From Ruegeria sp. PrR005 (GTDB taxonomy: Bacteria > Pseudomonadota > Alphaproteobacteria > Rhodobacterales > Rhodobacteraceae): a stretch of DNA of 64,000 bases. The stretch is taken from assembly GCF_010500245.1 (NCBI RefSeq), contig NZ_JAAGOX010000011.1, positions 1 to 64,000 on the forward strand, read 5' to 3'. Positions 43,192-51,897 of the stretch are shown here, one piece after another. The translations under genes and the position numbers were made by a program. The stretch's first letter is position 1. Each line of letters begins with the position of its first letter. A model generated the notes under the pieces. The model saw only the letters and a list, made by a program, of their open reading frames with translations, was not told the origin of the DNA and searched no databases.

Positions 43192-44049
43192 TCAGTGGCT
43201 GCGCCTCTCCCGATACCAGGCAGAGCGTTGACCGTCTGTTTCGAAGTATCGGATCTCGAAGATGCGCGCCTCATGCAAAACATGTCGCCAACTGCGGCAG
43301 CCATATGCCCCGGGCAGTTGATCGGGATAGTGTTGGGCGATCCATGCGGCAGCTTCCTCCACGGAAACCCAACCCTCGACGGCGAGTACACCGACGGCTT
43401 GCTTCAGCGCACGCACAATGCCTGCGTCAGGCCAGTACACTGTGCCATTTGGGTAGATGCCGTTGACGATAAAGTTCCTGAATTCGTCGGACCGGAAGTA
43501 CACCGCTGCCTGCTGATGAAGCTGAACCAGATCATTGCCCCATTCATTCAGCTGTCTCAGGTGATGATCGATCCGGGTCTGGTCATCGACCAGGACATTG
43601 CGCGCGTCATGACAACCGTCCAGCGTTCCAAGGTCATGCTGCTCGATGAAATGGTGCACCAGGGTGTTGCGTAGAACCACCAGATCTTTCAGATCGCTGG
43701 TCAATTGCGCGAACTCCGTATCCGTCAGATTCAACTGGAAGCCCATACGGATTGATAATGTGGTACCGGTTAAAGCGGGGGTCGGTTCAGCTGGACTCTC
43801 TGTTCCATTGGTCACGATCCCTGAGCCAAGCAGTTCTCCCACCAGAAGACCCAGTGTCTTGCGAGCGGTGTCGGCTATCCTGGCCTCCCGGTCCGCCCTT
43901 AGGGGCTCAGTGGACACCAAAACGGCGTGATGCGCCACGATCCACTTGAGCTGTCGTTCATAGTGCTGAAGCCGCAGCAGACAGCGCCCCAGCAAGCGCT
44001 GGACGTCGTCCTGAAGACTTTGAAGTGGCGTGTCAGACATTGCAGTCAT
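43192..44049 (-). CDS. HEPN-like plus LOTUS (OST-HTH)-like protein (cargo)
   Basis: 285 residues. The N-terminal 140 residues are all-helical and carry LRNTLVHHF (Arg127-x4-His132, then x-Phe), the HEPN ribonuclease motif R-N-x3-H. The C-terminal 75 residues (about 210-282) read like a LOTUS/OST-HTH RNA-binding domain: GIVRALKQAVGVLAVEGWVSVEEAAAWIAQHYP, YGCRSWRHVLHEARIFEIRYFE. HEPN enzymes act in toxin-antitoxin and abortive-infection systems and in antiviral RNA cleavage. No antitoxin is adjacent. It sits beside the membrane nuclease in the tail operon on the opposite strand. An ATG three codons downstream is an alternative start. Confidence 0.68.
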   Translation of the reverse strand: MTAMSDTPLQSLQDDVQRLLGRCLLRLQHYERQLKWIVAHHAVLVSTEPLRADREARIADTARKTLGLLVGELLGSGIVTNGTESPAEPTPALTGTTLSIRMGFQLNLTDTEFAQLTSDLKDLVVLRNTLVHHFIEQHDLGTLDGCHDARNVLVDDQTRIDHHLRQLNEWGNDLVQLHQQAAVYFRSDEFRNFIVNGIYPNGTVYWPDAGIVRALKQAVGVLAVEGWVSVEEAAAWIAQHYPDQLPGAYGCRSWRHVLHEARIFEIRYFETDGQRSAWYRERRSH

Positions 44050-44255
44050 GATGGAACTCGGTATCCAAATCCTTCGCGCCAGCCCTGCAATGGTCCAAGG
44101 CGCCGCCCGACCTGAGACCTAGCCCGCCCAAATGGCAAGAATGGGGCGAGCGCAGCGGCGCTGGGCCTTAAACATGCACAACTCCACCGAGGTTCGGCCG
44201 CGAACGGATCGGCCTGACCTGTTAACCCCTCCCAACCCCCGAAAGACTCTCTCCC

Positions 44256-44504
44256 ATGGTCTGGAACTTTGTCGTCCAGATTGTCGCCAGCCTTGTGCTG
44301 ACGGCGATCTCTTATGTGCTGGCGCCGCGTCCGAAGACGGCGCCGCCGAAGGCTGCGGGGCTCGACGCGTTCGACCTGCCCACGGCGGAGGAAGGCCGGC
44401 CGATCCCGGTGGTGTTCGGCACGGTGCTGCTGCGCGGGCCCAACGTGGTCTGGGCGGGCGATCTGAAGGTCGACCCGATCCGCAAGTCCGGAGGCAAGAA
44501 GTGA
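44256..44504 (+). CDS. Small phage tail protein with membrane helix
   Basis: 82 residues. A hydrophobic N-terminal segment (VVQIVASLVLTAISYVLA, residues 6-23) and a conserved region AGLDAFDLPTAEEGRPIPVVFGTVLLRGPNVVWAGDL. This type is often found just before the tail-tip protein in Rhodobacterales prophages. Its stop overlaps the next gene start (GTGA). Function not established; tail assembly role inferred from position. Confidence 0.75.
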   Translation: MVWNFVVQIVASLVLTAISYVLAPRPKTAPPKAAGLDAFDLPTAEEGRPIPVVFGTVLLRGPNVVWAGDLKVDPIRKSGGKK

Positions 44505-44722
44505 CACGCGTGCTTGTCCGGGACCTGCGCGCCGCCCGGCTCTGTCTGCAGGGCGCGCGCGGCTGGTTTGCCCGCCACGGGCTCGACTGGCAGGCCTTCC
44601 TGCGCGAGGGCGTGGACGCGGAGGTGCTGGCCGCCACCGGCGATGCGCTTGCGCTGCGGGCCATTGCCGAGGCCGAACGGCGGATGGCGCGGGAGCGGGA
44701 ACAGGAGCAGAGCCATGGGTAG
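44501..44722 (+). CDS. Small hypothetical tail-region protein
   Basis: 73 residues, GTG start overlapping the upstream stop (GTGA). Basic/helical: VRDLRAARLCLQGARGWFARHGLDWQAFLREGVDAEVLAATGDALALRAIAEAERRMARER. Similar short proteins occur just before the tail-tip gene in related prophages. Its end overlaps the next gene. No function is known. Confidence 0.72.
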   Translation: MTRVLVRDLRAARLCLQGARGWFARHGLDWQAFLREGVDAEVLAATGDALALRAIAEAERRMAREREQEQSHG

Positions 44723-47456
44723 TTCGGTGATCGTCGGCTATCGCTATGCGCTGGGGGCGCACCTGGCGCTCTGCCATGGGCCGGTGGATGTGATCCGCGA
44801 GATCCGCGTCGACGACCGCACCGCCTGGTCGCTGGCCGATGGCACAGTCTCCGGCAGTGGCGAGGGTGTCGGCGCGGTCACCACGCTGTTGGCCAATGCC
44901 ACTGCCGCGGCCTTTCCGGCCGGCGAGCAAGGCACTACCGCCGCGCTCAACATCTACGGCGCGAACAGCATTCCCGGCCTCTCCCTCGGGCAGGCGCTCG
45001 ATCTGACCCTGCTGGGCAGCGGCACCTCCCACCGGATCATCCTGCGCGGCATCGCCTTTGACGAGCGCGAACACCTGACCTGGATGCAGGTCGAGCCAAA
45101 GACGCTCTCCTTTGCCTTCCAACCCGTGAGCCTCAGCACCGTGCCCGGCAGCGGATCGTCCAGGGACGAGGGAGACATACCCGCGCCGGGCACCCGCATC
45201 CGTATCGACAAGCCCGAGCTCTTCGGGGGTGAAAGCCGCGAGGGCGGCATCGTCGGCGATATCGACATCCTGATGGGGGCCCCCGACCAGGGACCCAACA
45301 GCTACCTCGCCGCCCGGGCCGGAACAGACGTGCCCGGCTTCCGCGGGCTCTACAGCCTCGTGCTGCGCCAGGTCTACATGGGACTCAACCCCTATCTGAA
45401 GCCCTGGGCCGTCCGGGTGACCCGGATCCTCACCGCCGAGGATGGCGCGCCGCAATGGTATCCGGAGACGGCCCAGATCGGTGCGGTGGATCCGGAGAGT
45501 GATCCGACTTCCGACCCGGGCCCGGACATGAACCCGGCCCATATCATCCGCGAATGCCTCACCAACCGGACCTGGGGTCTTGGCTACGGGGCGGCAGATA
45601 TCGGTCCCAGCTTTACAGGCGCTGCAGACCGGCTCTTTGCCGAGAGCTTTGGCCTGTCGCTGCTCTGGCAGAGCGATGCCAGTCTCGAGGAATTCCTCGG
45701 AGACATCCTGCATCACATCGACGCCCAGCTCTATGTCGACCGCCGCACCGGCCGCTGGGAGCTGAAGCTCATCCGCGATGATTACGACCCCGAGGCCGTG
45801 CCGGTCTTCGATGCCAGCAACGTGGTCGACTGGGGCGAGCTGGGTCGGCGCGAAGCGGTCGATCTCGTCAACAGTCTCACCGTCACCTTCTCGGACCTGC
45901 GCACCGACCAGCCCGGATCGGTCAGTGTCACCGACACCGCCCGGGTGCAGCTGATGGGACAGGTGATCTCCACCACGGTCGACTATCCCGGTGTCCGGCG
46001 CGAGGACCTGGCCGTACGCCTGGCCGAACGCGACCTGCGGGCCCTCTCGGCACCGCTTCTCTCCGGCGAGATCACCGTGAACCGGCAGGGCGCCGATCTC
46101 GATCCCGGCGATGTCATCCGGCTCGTCAATCCCCGCCGGGGTCTCGAAGGCGCGCTGCTGCGCGTGGTCGAGATCGATCACGGCGACGGGCGTGACAACC
46201 GGGTCCGGCTCCGGCTCGTGGAAGATGCCTTTGCCCTGGGCACAACCGCCCTTGTCGGCGGCGAGGTTGCAAGCCCGCCCACATCCTTCCTGTCTGTGCC
46301 ACGCCCGTTGTCGCGCCGGCTGGTACGGGAATCCCCGTATTGGCTGCTGGTGCAGGAGTTGGGACATGCGCAGGCCGATGCGGAGCTTGCCGCGGATCCT
46401 GACGCGGGCCTCCTCATGGCCGTGGGCGAGCGGCCCTCTGCCGATGCGCTCGACGCCCTGGTCTGGGTCGATACCGGACCCGGCTATGCCAGTGACGGCG
46501 CCACCAGCTTTGCGCCAACCGCGATCCTCGATGCCGATCTCGGCGATGATCCGGAGGACGTCTTGCTGACCCTGCGGGACTGGACCGGTCTCTCGGGTCT
46601 CACCACCGGCACGCTCGCCGCCATCGGCGACGAGTTCGTCCGGGTCGATGGCCTCTCGACAAGCGCGATCACCGTCGGCCGCGGCTGTCTCGACACCGTG
46701 CCCCTGGCCCATCCGGCCGGCACCCCGGTGATCTTCTGGCAGGGCCATGCGGAGACGACGTCCGGGCGCTTTGTCGCCGGCGAGAGCCTTCCGGTCCGGA
46801 TCCTGCCGCGCACCGGGCTTGGCACCCTGCCGCTGGCGCAGGCGCCGACCGACAGTGTTACGTTTGCCGCCCGCGCGATCCGCCCCCTGCCGCCGGGCAA
46901 TCTCCGGGGCGATGGAGGCTTCGTGTCGCCTCTGGCCAGTCCCGAGGCCACGCTGACCTGGGCACATCGGGACCGGCTCTCCCAGACCAGTTCCGTCTTC
47001 GACAGCTACCTTGCCGGTGATATCGGCCCGGAACCCGGGGTCACCTACCAGGTCCGCATTCACTGGGTCGATCCTGACACCGGCGAGACCCTGGAGCCGG
47101 CCGCCGCGGTAATCGAGGCCGGCACCGCCACCAGCTGGACGCTGGCCGAGGCGGATTATCCCGAACCGCCGCCCGGTATCGAACAGGCAGACCTGCGGGT
47201 ACGCGCCGTGCGGGGGTCTTACGAGGACCGGACCTTCCGCGCCTATCGCGTGACCCTCGGCGGCAAGGTGCAGGTCTCGGCGCAGGAGCTGACACTCATC
47301 TGTTCCGGCATCGGCATCGACGTAGTTGCACAGGATCTGATCCTGACCTGCGCCGGCCCGGGTCTCGACATTGTCGAGCAGCAGCTGGTGCTCGATCTCC
47401 GGCCGCCCGGGCTGGGCGTGACCCAGCAGGAGCTGATCGTTGAGCTCACCCCCTGA
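44715..47456 (+). CDS. Tail tip/host-specificity protein (gpJ-like)
   Basis: 913 residues; the ATG at 44,715 overlaps the previous stop. It begins GYRYALGAHLALCHGPVDVI, then DKPELFGGESREGGIVGDIDILMG, an internal tail-hub region (AHIIRECLTNRTWGLGYGAADIG; LEEFLGDILHHIDAQLYVDRRTGRWEL), and fibronectin-like regions toward the end. The last ~55 residues are four imperfect 16-residue repeats (QELTLICSGIGIDVVA, QDLILTCAGPGLDIVE, ...). It is the last large tail gene, so the likely receptor-recognition protein. Confidence 0.88.
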   Translation: MGSSVIVGYRYALGAHLALCHGPVDVIREIRVDDRTAWSLADGTVSGSGEGVGAVTTLLANATAAAFPAGEQGTTAALNIYGANSIPGLSLGQALDLTLLGSGTSHRIILRGIAFDEREHLTWMQVEPKTLSFAFQPVSLSTVPGSGSSRDEGDIPAPGTRIRIDKPELFGGESREGGIVGDIDILMGAPDQGPNSYLAARAGTDVPGFRGLYSLVLRQVYMGLNPYLKPWAVRVTRILTAEDGAPQWYPETAQIGAVDPESDPTSDPGPDMNPAHIIRECLTNRTWGLGYGAADIGPSFTGAADRLFAESFGLSLLWQSDASLEEFLGDILHHIDAQLYVDRRTGRWELKLIRDDYDPEAVPVFDASNVVDWGELGRREAVDLVNSLTVTFSDLRTDQPGSVSVTDTARVQLMGQVISTTVDYPGVRREDLAVRLAERDLRALSAPLLSGEITVNRQGADLDPGDVIRLVNPRRGLEGALLRVVEIDHGDGRDNRVRLRLVEDAFALGTTALVGGEVASPPTSFLSVPRPLSRRLVRESPYWLLVQELGHAQADAELAADPDAGLLMAVGERPSADALDALVWVDTGPGYASDGATSFAPTAILDADLGDDPEDVLLTLRDWTGLSGLTTGTLAAIGDEFVRVDGLSTSAITVGRGCLDTVPLAHPAGTPVIFWQGHAETTSGRFVAGESLPVRILPRTGLGTLPLAQAPTDSVTFAARAIRPLPPGNLRGDGGFVSPLASPEATLTWAHRDRLSQTSSVFDSYLAGDIGPEPGVTYQVRIHWVDPDTGETLEPAAAVIEAGTATSWTLAEADYPEPPPGIEQADLRVRAVRGSYEDRTFRAYRVTLGGKVQVSAQELTLICSGIGIDVVAQDLILTCAGPGLDIVEQQLVLDLRPPGLGVTQQELIVELTP

Positions 47457-47478
47457 TCTTCAACCACGGGACTTCATC

Positions 47479-48471
47479 ATGACCGATTACCTGATCACCA
47501 ACAGCGCAGCCCTCCTGGGCGGTGTCGAGGACGCCTCCGTGCCGGGGAGCTACAACCCGGTGTTTGCCTCCCATGCGCTGCGCTTCGAGGCCGAACAGGC
47601 CGCAAGCATCTCGCTGCCCGGTGTCACCGACATCTGGATCCGGGCGGATTGCTATTATGATGACTTCAACCGCACCACCTCGGGGGACGGGTTCTTTGCC
47701 TCTGTAGGCCTGCCCACAGTCGATATCGCCCGGATCGATCTCAACAACGGGGCGATGACCTTCGACTATGCCAACCTCAGCAACTCTGTGCCCAACCTGA
47801 CCGGTGCGCCGGTCACAGGCTTCCCCGATGCCACGCTCTTCACCTTCGACATCCATATCGAGACCGGCGCTGCGGTGGCGGGCAATGTCGATGACTACAG
47901 GGTCACGGCCTATGTCGATCTGAGCCAGGTCGGGCAGGTTCTGGGCAAGGCGGACAAGGTCAATGGCGCAGGCGCGGTGCGGTTCGACTTCGGCGGCACT
48001 AATTTCCTCGATGGCAATGGCCGGTTCTTTCTCTCCAATGTGCTGGTCTCGGACCAGGACACCCGCGGCCGGCGCTTCCGCATCCTGCGGCCCAGCGGGC
48101 CGGGGGCGCTCGCCACTGCCGTGGGCGGACATGCTGAACTGGGCGATGGCGATCCCGCCACCTTTGCCTATGCCCGGGCGGCCGGGGATGCGGTGACCTC
48201 CACCCTCACGCCCGGGGCCACCCCGCCCGGTACCATCGGCCGGGTGATCCTGGCAAGCCACGCCCGCAATGCCTCGACCAACCCCAATCCGGGCCAGGTC
48301 ATCAACCGCCTGCGCATCGCTGGCACCAACCATGATGCCGCCGGACAGGCCCCGGCCGGGGCGTCGCTCGAGGCCCTCACGTCCGAATGGGCGGTCAACC
48401 CTGATACCGGCCTGCCCTGGACCTGGGCCGATCTTGCGGGACTCGAGATCGGCTTTGCCGGCGGCAGCTGA
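47479..48471 (+). CDS. Phage tail-region hypothetical protein (fibre-like)
   Basis: 330 residues. The ATG at 47,479 is used; the frame opens earlier, overlapping the end of the tail-tip gene. Beta-rich with jelly-roll-like strands: VTDIWIRADCYYDDFNRTT, ATLFTFDIHIETGAAVAG, GRFFLSNVLVSDQDTRG; then WAVNPDTGLPWTWADLAGLEIGFAG, the segment that often ends carbohydrate-binding, tail-fibre-like proteins. Likely host-surface contact. Confidence 0.7.
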   Translation: MTDYLITNSAALLGGVEDASVPGSYNPVFASHALRFEAEQAASISLPGVTDIWIRADCYYDDFNRTTSGDGFFASVGLPTVDIARIDLNNGAMTFDYANLSNSVPNLTGAPVTGFPDATLFTFDIHIETGAAVAGNVDDYRVTAYVDLSQVGQVLGKADKVNGAGAVRFDFGGTNFLDGNGRFFLSNVLVSDQDTRGRRFRILRPSGPGALATAVGGHAELGDGDPATFAYARAAGDAVTSTLTPGATPPGTIGRVILASHARNASTNPNPGQVINRLRIAGTNHDAAGQAPAGASLEALTSEWAVNPDTGLPWTWADLAGLEIGFAGGS

Positions 48472-48515
48472 GCCGGGTCAAGCAACCGGACCATCAGACG
48501 AGAGGAACACTGCCC

Positions 48516-48806
48516 ATGTCACCGCCCCTGCGTGAGACCGGGAACCTGCGCATTCCCGAGGCCGAGTTCCAGGCCATGCTGGCCCGCGCCGCGGAAGAAG
48601 GCGCCCGGCGCGCGCTGGCCGATGTCGGGCTCGAGGGCGAGACCGCCGCGCTCGACATCCGCGACCTGCGCTCTTTGCTCGACTGCATCCGCTTCGTGCG
48701 CCGCACCGCCGTGCAGACCACCGTGCATCTCATCACCACCGGTCTCATCCTCGCCCTGCTGGCCGGCACCGTGATCAAGCTCCGGCTCTTTGGCGGCGAG
48801 CCGTAG
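48516..48806 (+). CDS. DUF6127 family protein
   Basis: 96 residues: RIPEAEFQAMLARAAEEGARRALADVGL, ALDIRDLRSLLDCIRFVRRTA and a C-terminal membrane segment TTGLILALLAGTVIKLRLF. This family is found beside the lysis genes of alphaproteobacterial prophages. It may be a holin-like or accessory lysis protein; the single membrane helix fits but proves nothing. Confidence 0.75.
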   Translation: MSPPLRETGNLRIPEAEFQAMLARAAEEGARRALADVGLEGETAALDIRDLRSLLDCIRFVRRTAVQTTVHLITTGLILALLAGTVIKLRLFGGEP

Positions 48807-48872
48807 GGCGGGCGGTGATCCGCAGGGTACGCTTCCGGCACTCCCGACATTCCGAACCAACCCCCACGTATC

Positions 48873-48900
48873 CGCCGCCCTCCGAGGCGGCGTTTCTGTT
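48873..48900 (+). terminator. Rho-independent terminator before lysis genes
   Basis: Stem CGCCGCC (48,873-48,879) with GGCGGCG (48,886-48,892), followed by TTTCTGTTT. It lies between the tail/DUF6127 genes and the endolysin gene, so it may limit or attenuate lysis-gene transcription. Confidence 0.75.
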
Positions 48901-48915
48901 TCTGGAGACACCCCA

Positions 48916-49590
48916 ATGACCACGACATTTTATGCCCACTGGCGCGATGTGCCGGAGGCCGCCTGGCGCTGGCCAAACTTCTCGCCTGCGGAAATCGCCT
49001 GCCGTGGGACGGGCAAGCTGCTGATCAACGAGGTCGCGCTCGACAGGCTGCAGGCGCTGCGGGACCGGCTGGGCAAGCCACTTATCGTACGCTCGGCCTA
49101 TCGCAGCCCGGAGCACAACCGCGCCGTTGGTGGCGCGATGCGTTCCAAGCACATGGACGGTGCGGCCTTCGATATCGCCATGTCGAACCATAATCCGGCG
49201 GCCTTCGAGGCGGCGGCGCGGGAGGTCGGGTTTCTTGGGTTCGGCTTCTATCCGCGCTCGGGATTCATGCATGTCGATCTCGGGCCGGCGCGGCAGTGGG
49301 GGGAACGGTTCCCGGTGCAGGCGACTGCCTTCGCTGAAGAAACGCCGCCCGCGCGCGAAGTGCTGGCCGACAGCCGTACCATGAAGGGTGGTGGCGCGGC
49401 CGGTGTGGCCACGCTCGGCGCGGCCGGTGTCGAGGTGGCCCAACAGGTGCTGGCCGAGACCCAGGAGGCAATCCTGCCGCTGGTGCTGTATCTCGATGCT
49501 CTCCGCTGGCTGTTCATCGCCGTGGCGCTCGGCGGTATCGCGGTCACGATCTATGCGCGGCTGGATGATTGGCGAAAGGGGCAGCGGTGA
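48916..49590 (+). CDS. M15-family endolysin with C-terminal membrane helix
   Basis: 224 residues. The peptidase domain (about 15-125) has the zinc ligands and active-site pattern of D-Ala-D-Ala carboxypeptidases: SAYRSPEHNRAVGGAMRSKHMDGAAFDIA and GFMHVDLG. The C-terminal ~80 residues include a single membrane segment (LRWLFIAVALGGIAVTIYA, about 195-213), unusual for a soluble lysin and suggesting membrane tethering. It cleaves peptide cross-bridges at lysis. It overlaps the next gene by four bases. Confidence 0.87.
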   Translation: MTTTFYAHWRDVPEAAWRWPNFSPAEIACRGTGKLLINEVALDRLQALRDRLGKPLIVRSAYRSPEHNRAVGGAMRSKHMDGAAFDIAMSNHNPAAFEAAAREVGFLGFGFYPRSGFMHVDLGPARQWGERFPVQATAFAEETPPAREVLADSRTMKGGGAAGVATLGAAGVEVAQQVLAETQEAILPLVLYLDALRWLFIAVALGGIAVTIYARLDDWRKGQR

Positions 49591-49844
49591 TTGGACGGGT
49601 CGTCGCGTGGATCGCGGGAAACGCGATGGGGCGCAGGGCGTTGCGCTACGGCATCACCGCGCTGGCGATCCTTCTGTTCCTGCTGGCGCTGCGCCGCTCC
49701 GGTGAGCGAACCGGGCGGATGGCGGAAAAGCTCGAGACGATGGAGAAGGCAAATGACGTACAAAGGCGCATGCTCGAGGCGGGGGCGCGTCGGCCTCGCT
49801 CTCGCGATGAGCTTGCTCAGCGGCTGCGCGACGGGCGGTTTTGA
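49587..49844 (+). CDS. Rz-like inner-membrane spanin
   Basis: 85 residues from a GTG overlapping the endolysin stop. N-terminal membrane helix (about 20-38; YGITALAILLFLLALRR) followed by a coiled-coil (MAEKLETMEKANDVQRRMLEAG), as in i-spanins. A second spanin gene is embedded in the next frame (49,753-50,004). Together they would fuse inner and outer membranes at lysis. Confidence 0.78.
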   Translation: MIGRVVAWIAGNAMGRRALRYGITALAILLFLLALRRSGERTGRMAEKLETMEKANDVQRRMLEAGARRPRSRDELAQRLRDGRF

Positions 49845-50004
49845 TGGGGGTGGGGTTGGGGTGTGTCCGCCGGTTGTCGAGTACAGCGAGGACTTCCAGG
49901 AATCGGCGGCAGAGGAGCTGACTCTGCTGCCGGAGGCCTCTGCGATAGTGGAGATGCTGAGCGACTATGCCCTGATGCGGGAGCAGGCGCGGGGGTGTGG
50001 GTGA
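49753..50004 (+). CDS. Rz1-like outer-membrane spanin lipoprotein
   Basis: 83 residues, beginning inside the Rz-like gene in another frame. Basic N-terminus, hydrophobic core and lipobox LSGC (MSLLSGCATGG; Cys at about residue 25), then an acidic periplasmic part. Overlapping frames of an i-spanin and a lipoprotein o-spanin are the classic Rz/Rz1 arrangement. Last recognisable phage gene. Confidence 0.78.
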   Translation: MTYKGACSRRGRVGLALAMSLLSGCATGGFDGGGVGVCPPVVEYSEDFQESAAEELTLLPEASAIVEMLSDYALMREQARGCG

Positions 50005-50219
50005 AAGTATAGCATGACGCTGAAGTAAAAGCTCGCCACACAACACGAGGCGGGAATCATCGTGCGGACCAACCGGACTGTCATACATTAAGCCAAAACT
50101 GATGCTACCGGCCACCAAATGGACTTTTGTCGCCTTGCTCAGCGTCGCAGTGTGGCTCCAGTACAACTGACGTTCGCCTGTCAAGCTGCATTCCCAGAAA
50201 GGCAATTACTTTGTGGCGT

Positions 50220-51107
50220 CTAATTTATCCCTACTACAGCTTTAGTTTCCCTCTTGAATAGATATGGAATCTGCCTGGATCCTATTTCAGCCTTTCCTTT
50301 GATGTTGGAAAGGTAATCGTCCATGTGGTGCTCCTTGAGCGAAAAATCAGTGATGTTTCGCCAAAAATCTCCAACAGAGATACGTTTTGCGTCGTGTTCG
50401 TCCAGAAATACGAAATCAGATCCATCGCGTAGAATTATTTCGGAGGAAAAGTGCTCGTATGGACGCGCAAGAGTGTGGGGTGGGATCATAGGTACAACAT
50501 CTAAATCGTTGACGACGCGCGTCGTCACAGAAAGAACCTTTTCCGGTGGCGGCTCCGACGTGAATTTAGGCTGTCCGAAAGTGACCAAACGTGCCACCTT
50601 ATAGCCTCGTTTATCGTAGTATGCGGCCAGTATCATAGCGACGGCCCCTCCTAGCGAATGGCCAGTTATGTGCAGTGGCATATCCTTACGAATATGAGAA
50701 ATCGAATCATCAAAAATCGCAGTTGCATCCCTCTGAAATCCACGATGCAAAGGAATGCCAAGAATACTGTCCGGAACCAAGGTAGTTTCGATATCCTCCC
50801 AAACGTTCTGTTTCACAGCAGTGCCGCGCACAGTTAGTGTTTGTCTATTATTGATAAGATCGGTCTCAATGAAGTATCGGACGTTTACGGATTTTATTGT
50901 AACGGCATGAGTTGTCAGAGGAAATGCCCTACGAATGTCATCAATCGGATCATAAGCGGATTTGGAACGAATTGCATAGTAATTAATTTCAGCGAAATCT
51001 ATCCTTTGTGGGGTGATTATGGTGAGCGATTGCTCGAAGCTCTGTGAAAGATCGCCAGCGCACCCCGACATAAGCATGAAGCAAAGATACAATTTTGATA
51101 CGATCAT
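50220..51107 (-). CDS. Lipoprotein lipase/esterase, class 3 family
   Basis: 295 residues. The start at 51,107 gives a signal with lipobox LMSGC. The lipase_3 domain follows (about 100-250): PLHRGFQRDATAIFDDSIS, the nucleophile elbow ITGHSLGGAVAMILAAYY (Ser of GHSLGG) and VTFGQPKF; then NDLDVVPMIPPHT (Asp) and a late His. It likely hydrolyses ester bonds of lipids at the cell envelope. The DNA is visibly AT-richer than the prophage on its left, suggesting a different origin. Confidence 0.87.
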   Translation of the reverse strand: MIVSKLYLCFMLMSGCAGDLSQSFEQSLTIITPQRIDFAEINYYAIRSKSAYDPIDDIRRAFPLTTHAVTIKSVNVRYFIETDLINNRQTLTVRGTAVKQNVWEDIETTLVPDSILGIPLHRGFQRDATAIFDDSISHIRKDMPLHITGHSLGGAVAMILAAYYDKRGYKVARLVTFGQPKFTSEPPPEKVLSVTTRVVNDLDVVPMIPPHTLARPYEHFSSEIILRDGSDFVFLDEHDAKRISVGDFWRNITDFSLKEHHMDDYLSNIKGKAEIGSRQIPYLFKRETKAVVGIN

Positions 51108-51339
51108 ACCAATTGATCGGCTAGTCAGTGGTGATTTCCCAAAGTGACTACCGCACTGCGCGGACATACGAATTCATCCTTCCCCCGGGTGATGTCAATG
51201 ATAACCAATTCGAGACGGGTAGCGCGGATTTGTATCTTTGTTCCTAGACCAAAAGAACCCCCCTCAATGCTTGAAGTCTAGCCAAATTTCTTCCGCTTGG
51301 AAGTAATTATAGTTTGATCTTAACACACCGCACCACCGT

Positions 51340-51897
51340 TCAGTAGAGTGCTGCTCGCCGGAAGGCCCGACGGTCTGCGCCAGCGAAAGAGAGCGGAGTG
51401 CGTGGCATGCCGATGACATCGATAAAAATGGACACATTTTCGCCAAGCACTGGCATTTCTCCGCCGATGATCCGGACTGTATAGTGAAGGTTGCTTCCAT
51501 CCAGAACCGGATCTTTCAGCACTACAACAGCCTGGAGCAACCTACCCTTTTCGAGGACCGAGACATCGGCATTTGGCGGGTCCGAAAGAAAGCTATCCTT
51601 GCCTTCGCTCCAGAAGGGTATGAAACGCTCGGTCGCCATGTTGCCGGCGATCCTATCAGGGCGATCCGAGAAAAACAGCGTAACCGGACTTACGCCTCGT
51701 AAGGTCAATCGGTTTGCACCAGCCGCGAAGGCCATAGCATCCGCAGTTTGCACAAAAAGGAAATCTGCTTCGGGCTTGTCAGCATTCTGCGCGGCCGAAG
51801 TCGTTGCCGAAGCCACCGCCATCACCGCTGCGGAACCTGCACAAACCTGTCGCCGGGTGAGGCGAGCATTCTTGTTTCCGAGTACTGCTGCTTTCAT
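51340..51897 (-). CDS. Exported hypothetical protein
   Basis: 185 residues with a twin-arginine-like or Sec signal (TRRQVCAGSAAVMAVASATTSA, cleavage near residue 36). The body is beta-rich, with the conserved-looking segment LTLRGVSPVTLFFSDRPDRIAGNMATERFIPFWSEGKDSF, DPPNADVSVL and GENVSIFIDVIGMPRTP. Proteins with FFSDRPDR occur in many envelopes without known function. It is on the minus strand with the 52,263 and sulfatase genes, which may be regulated together. Confidence 0.7.
   Translation of the reverse strand: MKAAVLGNKNARLTRRQVCAGSAAVMAVASATTSAAQNADKPEADFLFVQTADAMAFAAGANRLTLRGVSPVTLFFSDRPDRIAGNMATERFIPFWSEGKDSFLSDPPNADVSVLEKGRLLQAVVVLKDPVLDGSNLHYTVRIIGGEMPVLGENVSIFIDVIGMPRTPLSFAGADRRAFRRAALY

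Noticed and set aside
44046-47063. 1,005-codon minus-strand open frame
   Set aside because: It is the antisense of the tail-tip gene; long antisense frames are expected in GC-rich DNA and this one has Gly/Arg/Asp-rich text without domain features.
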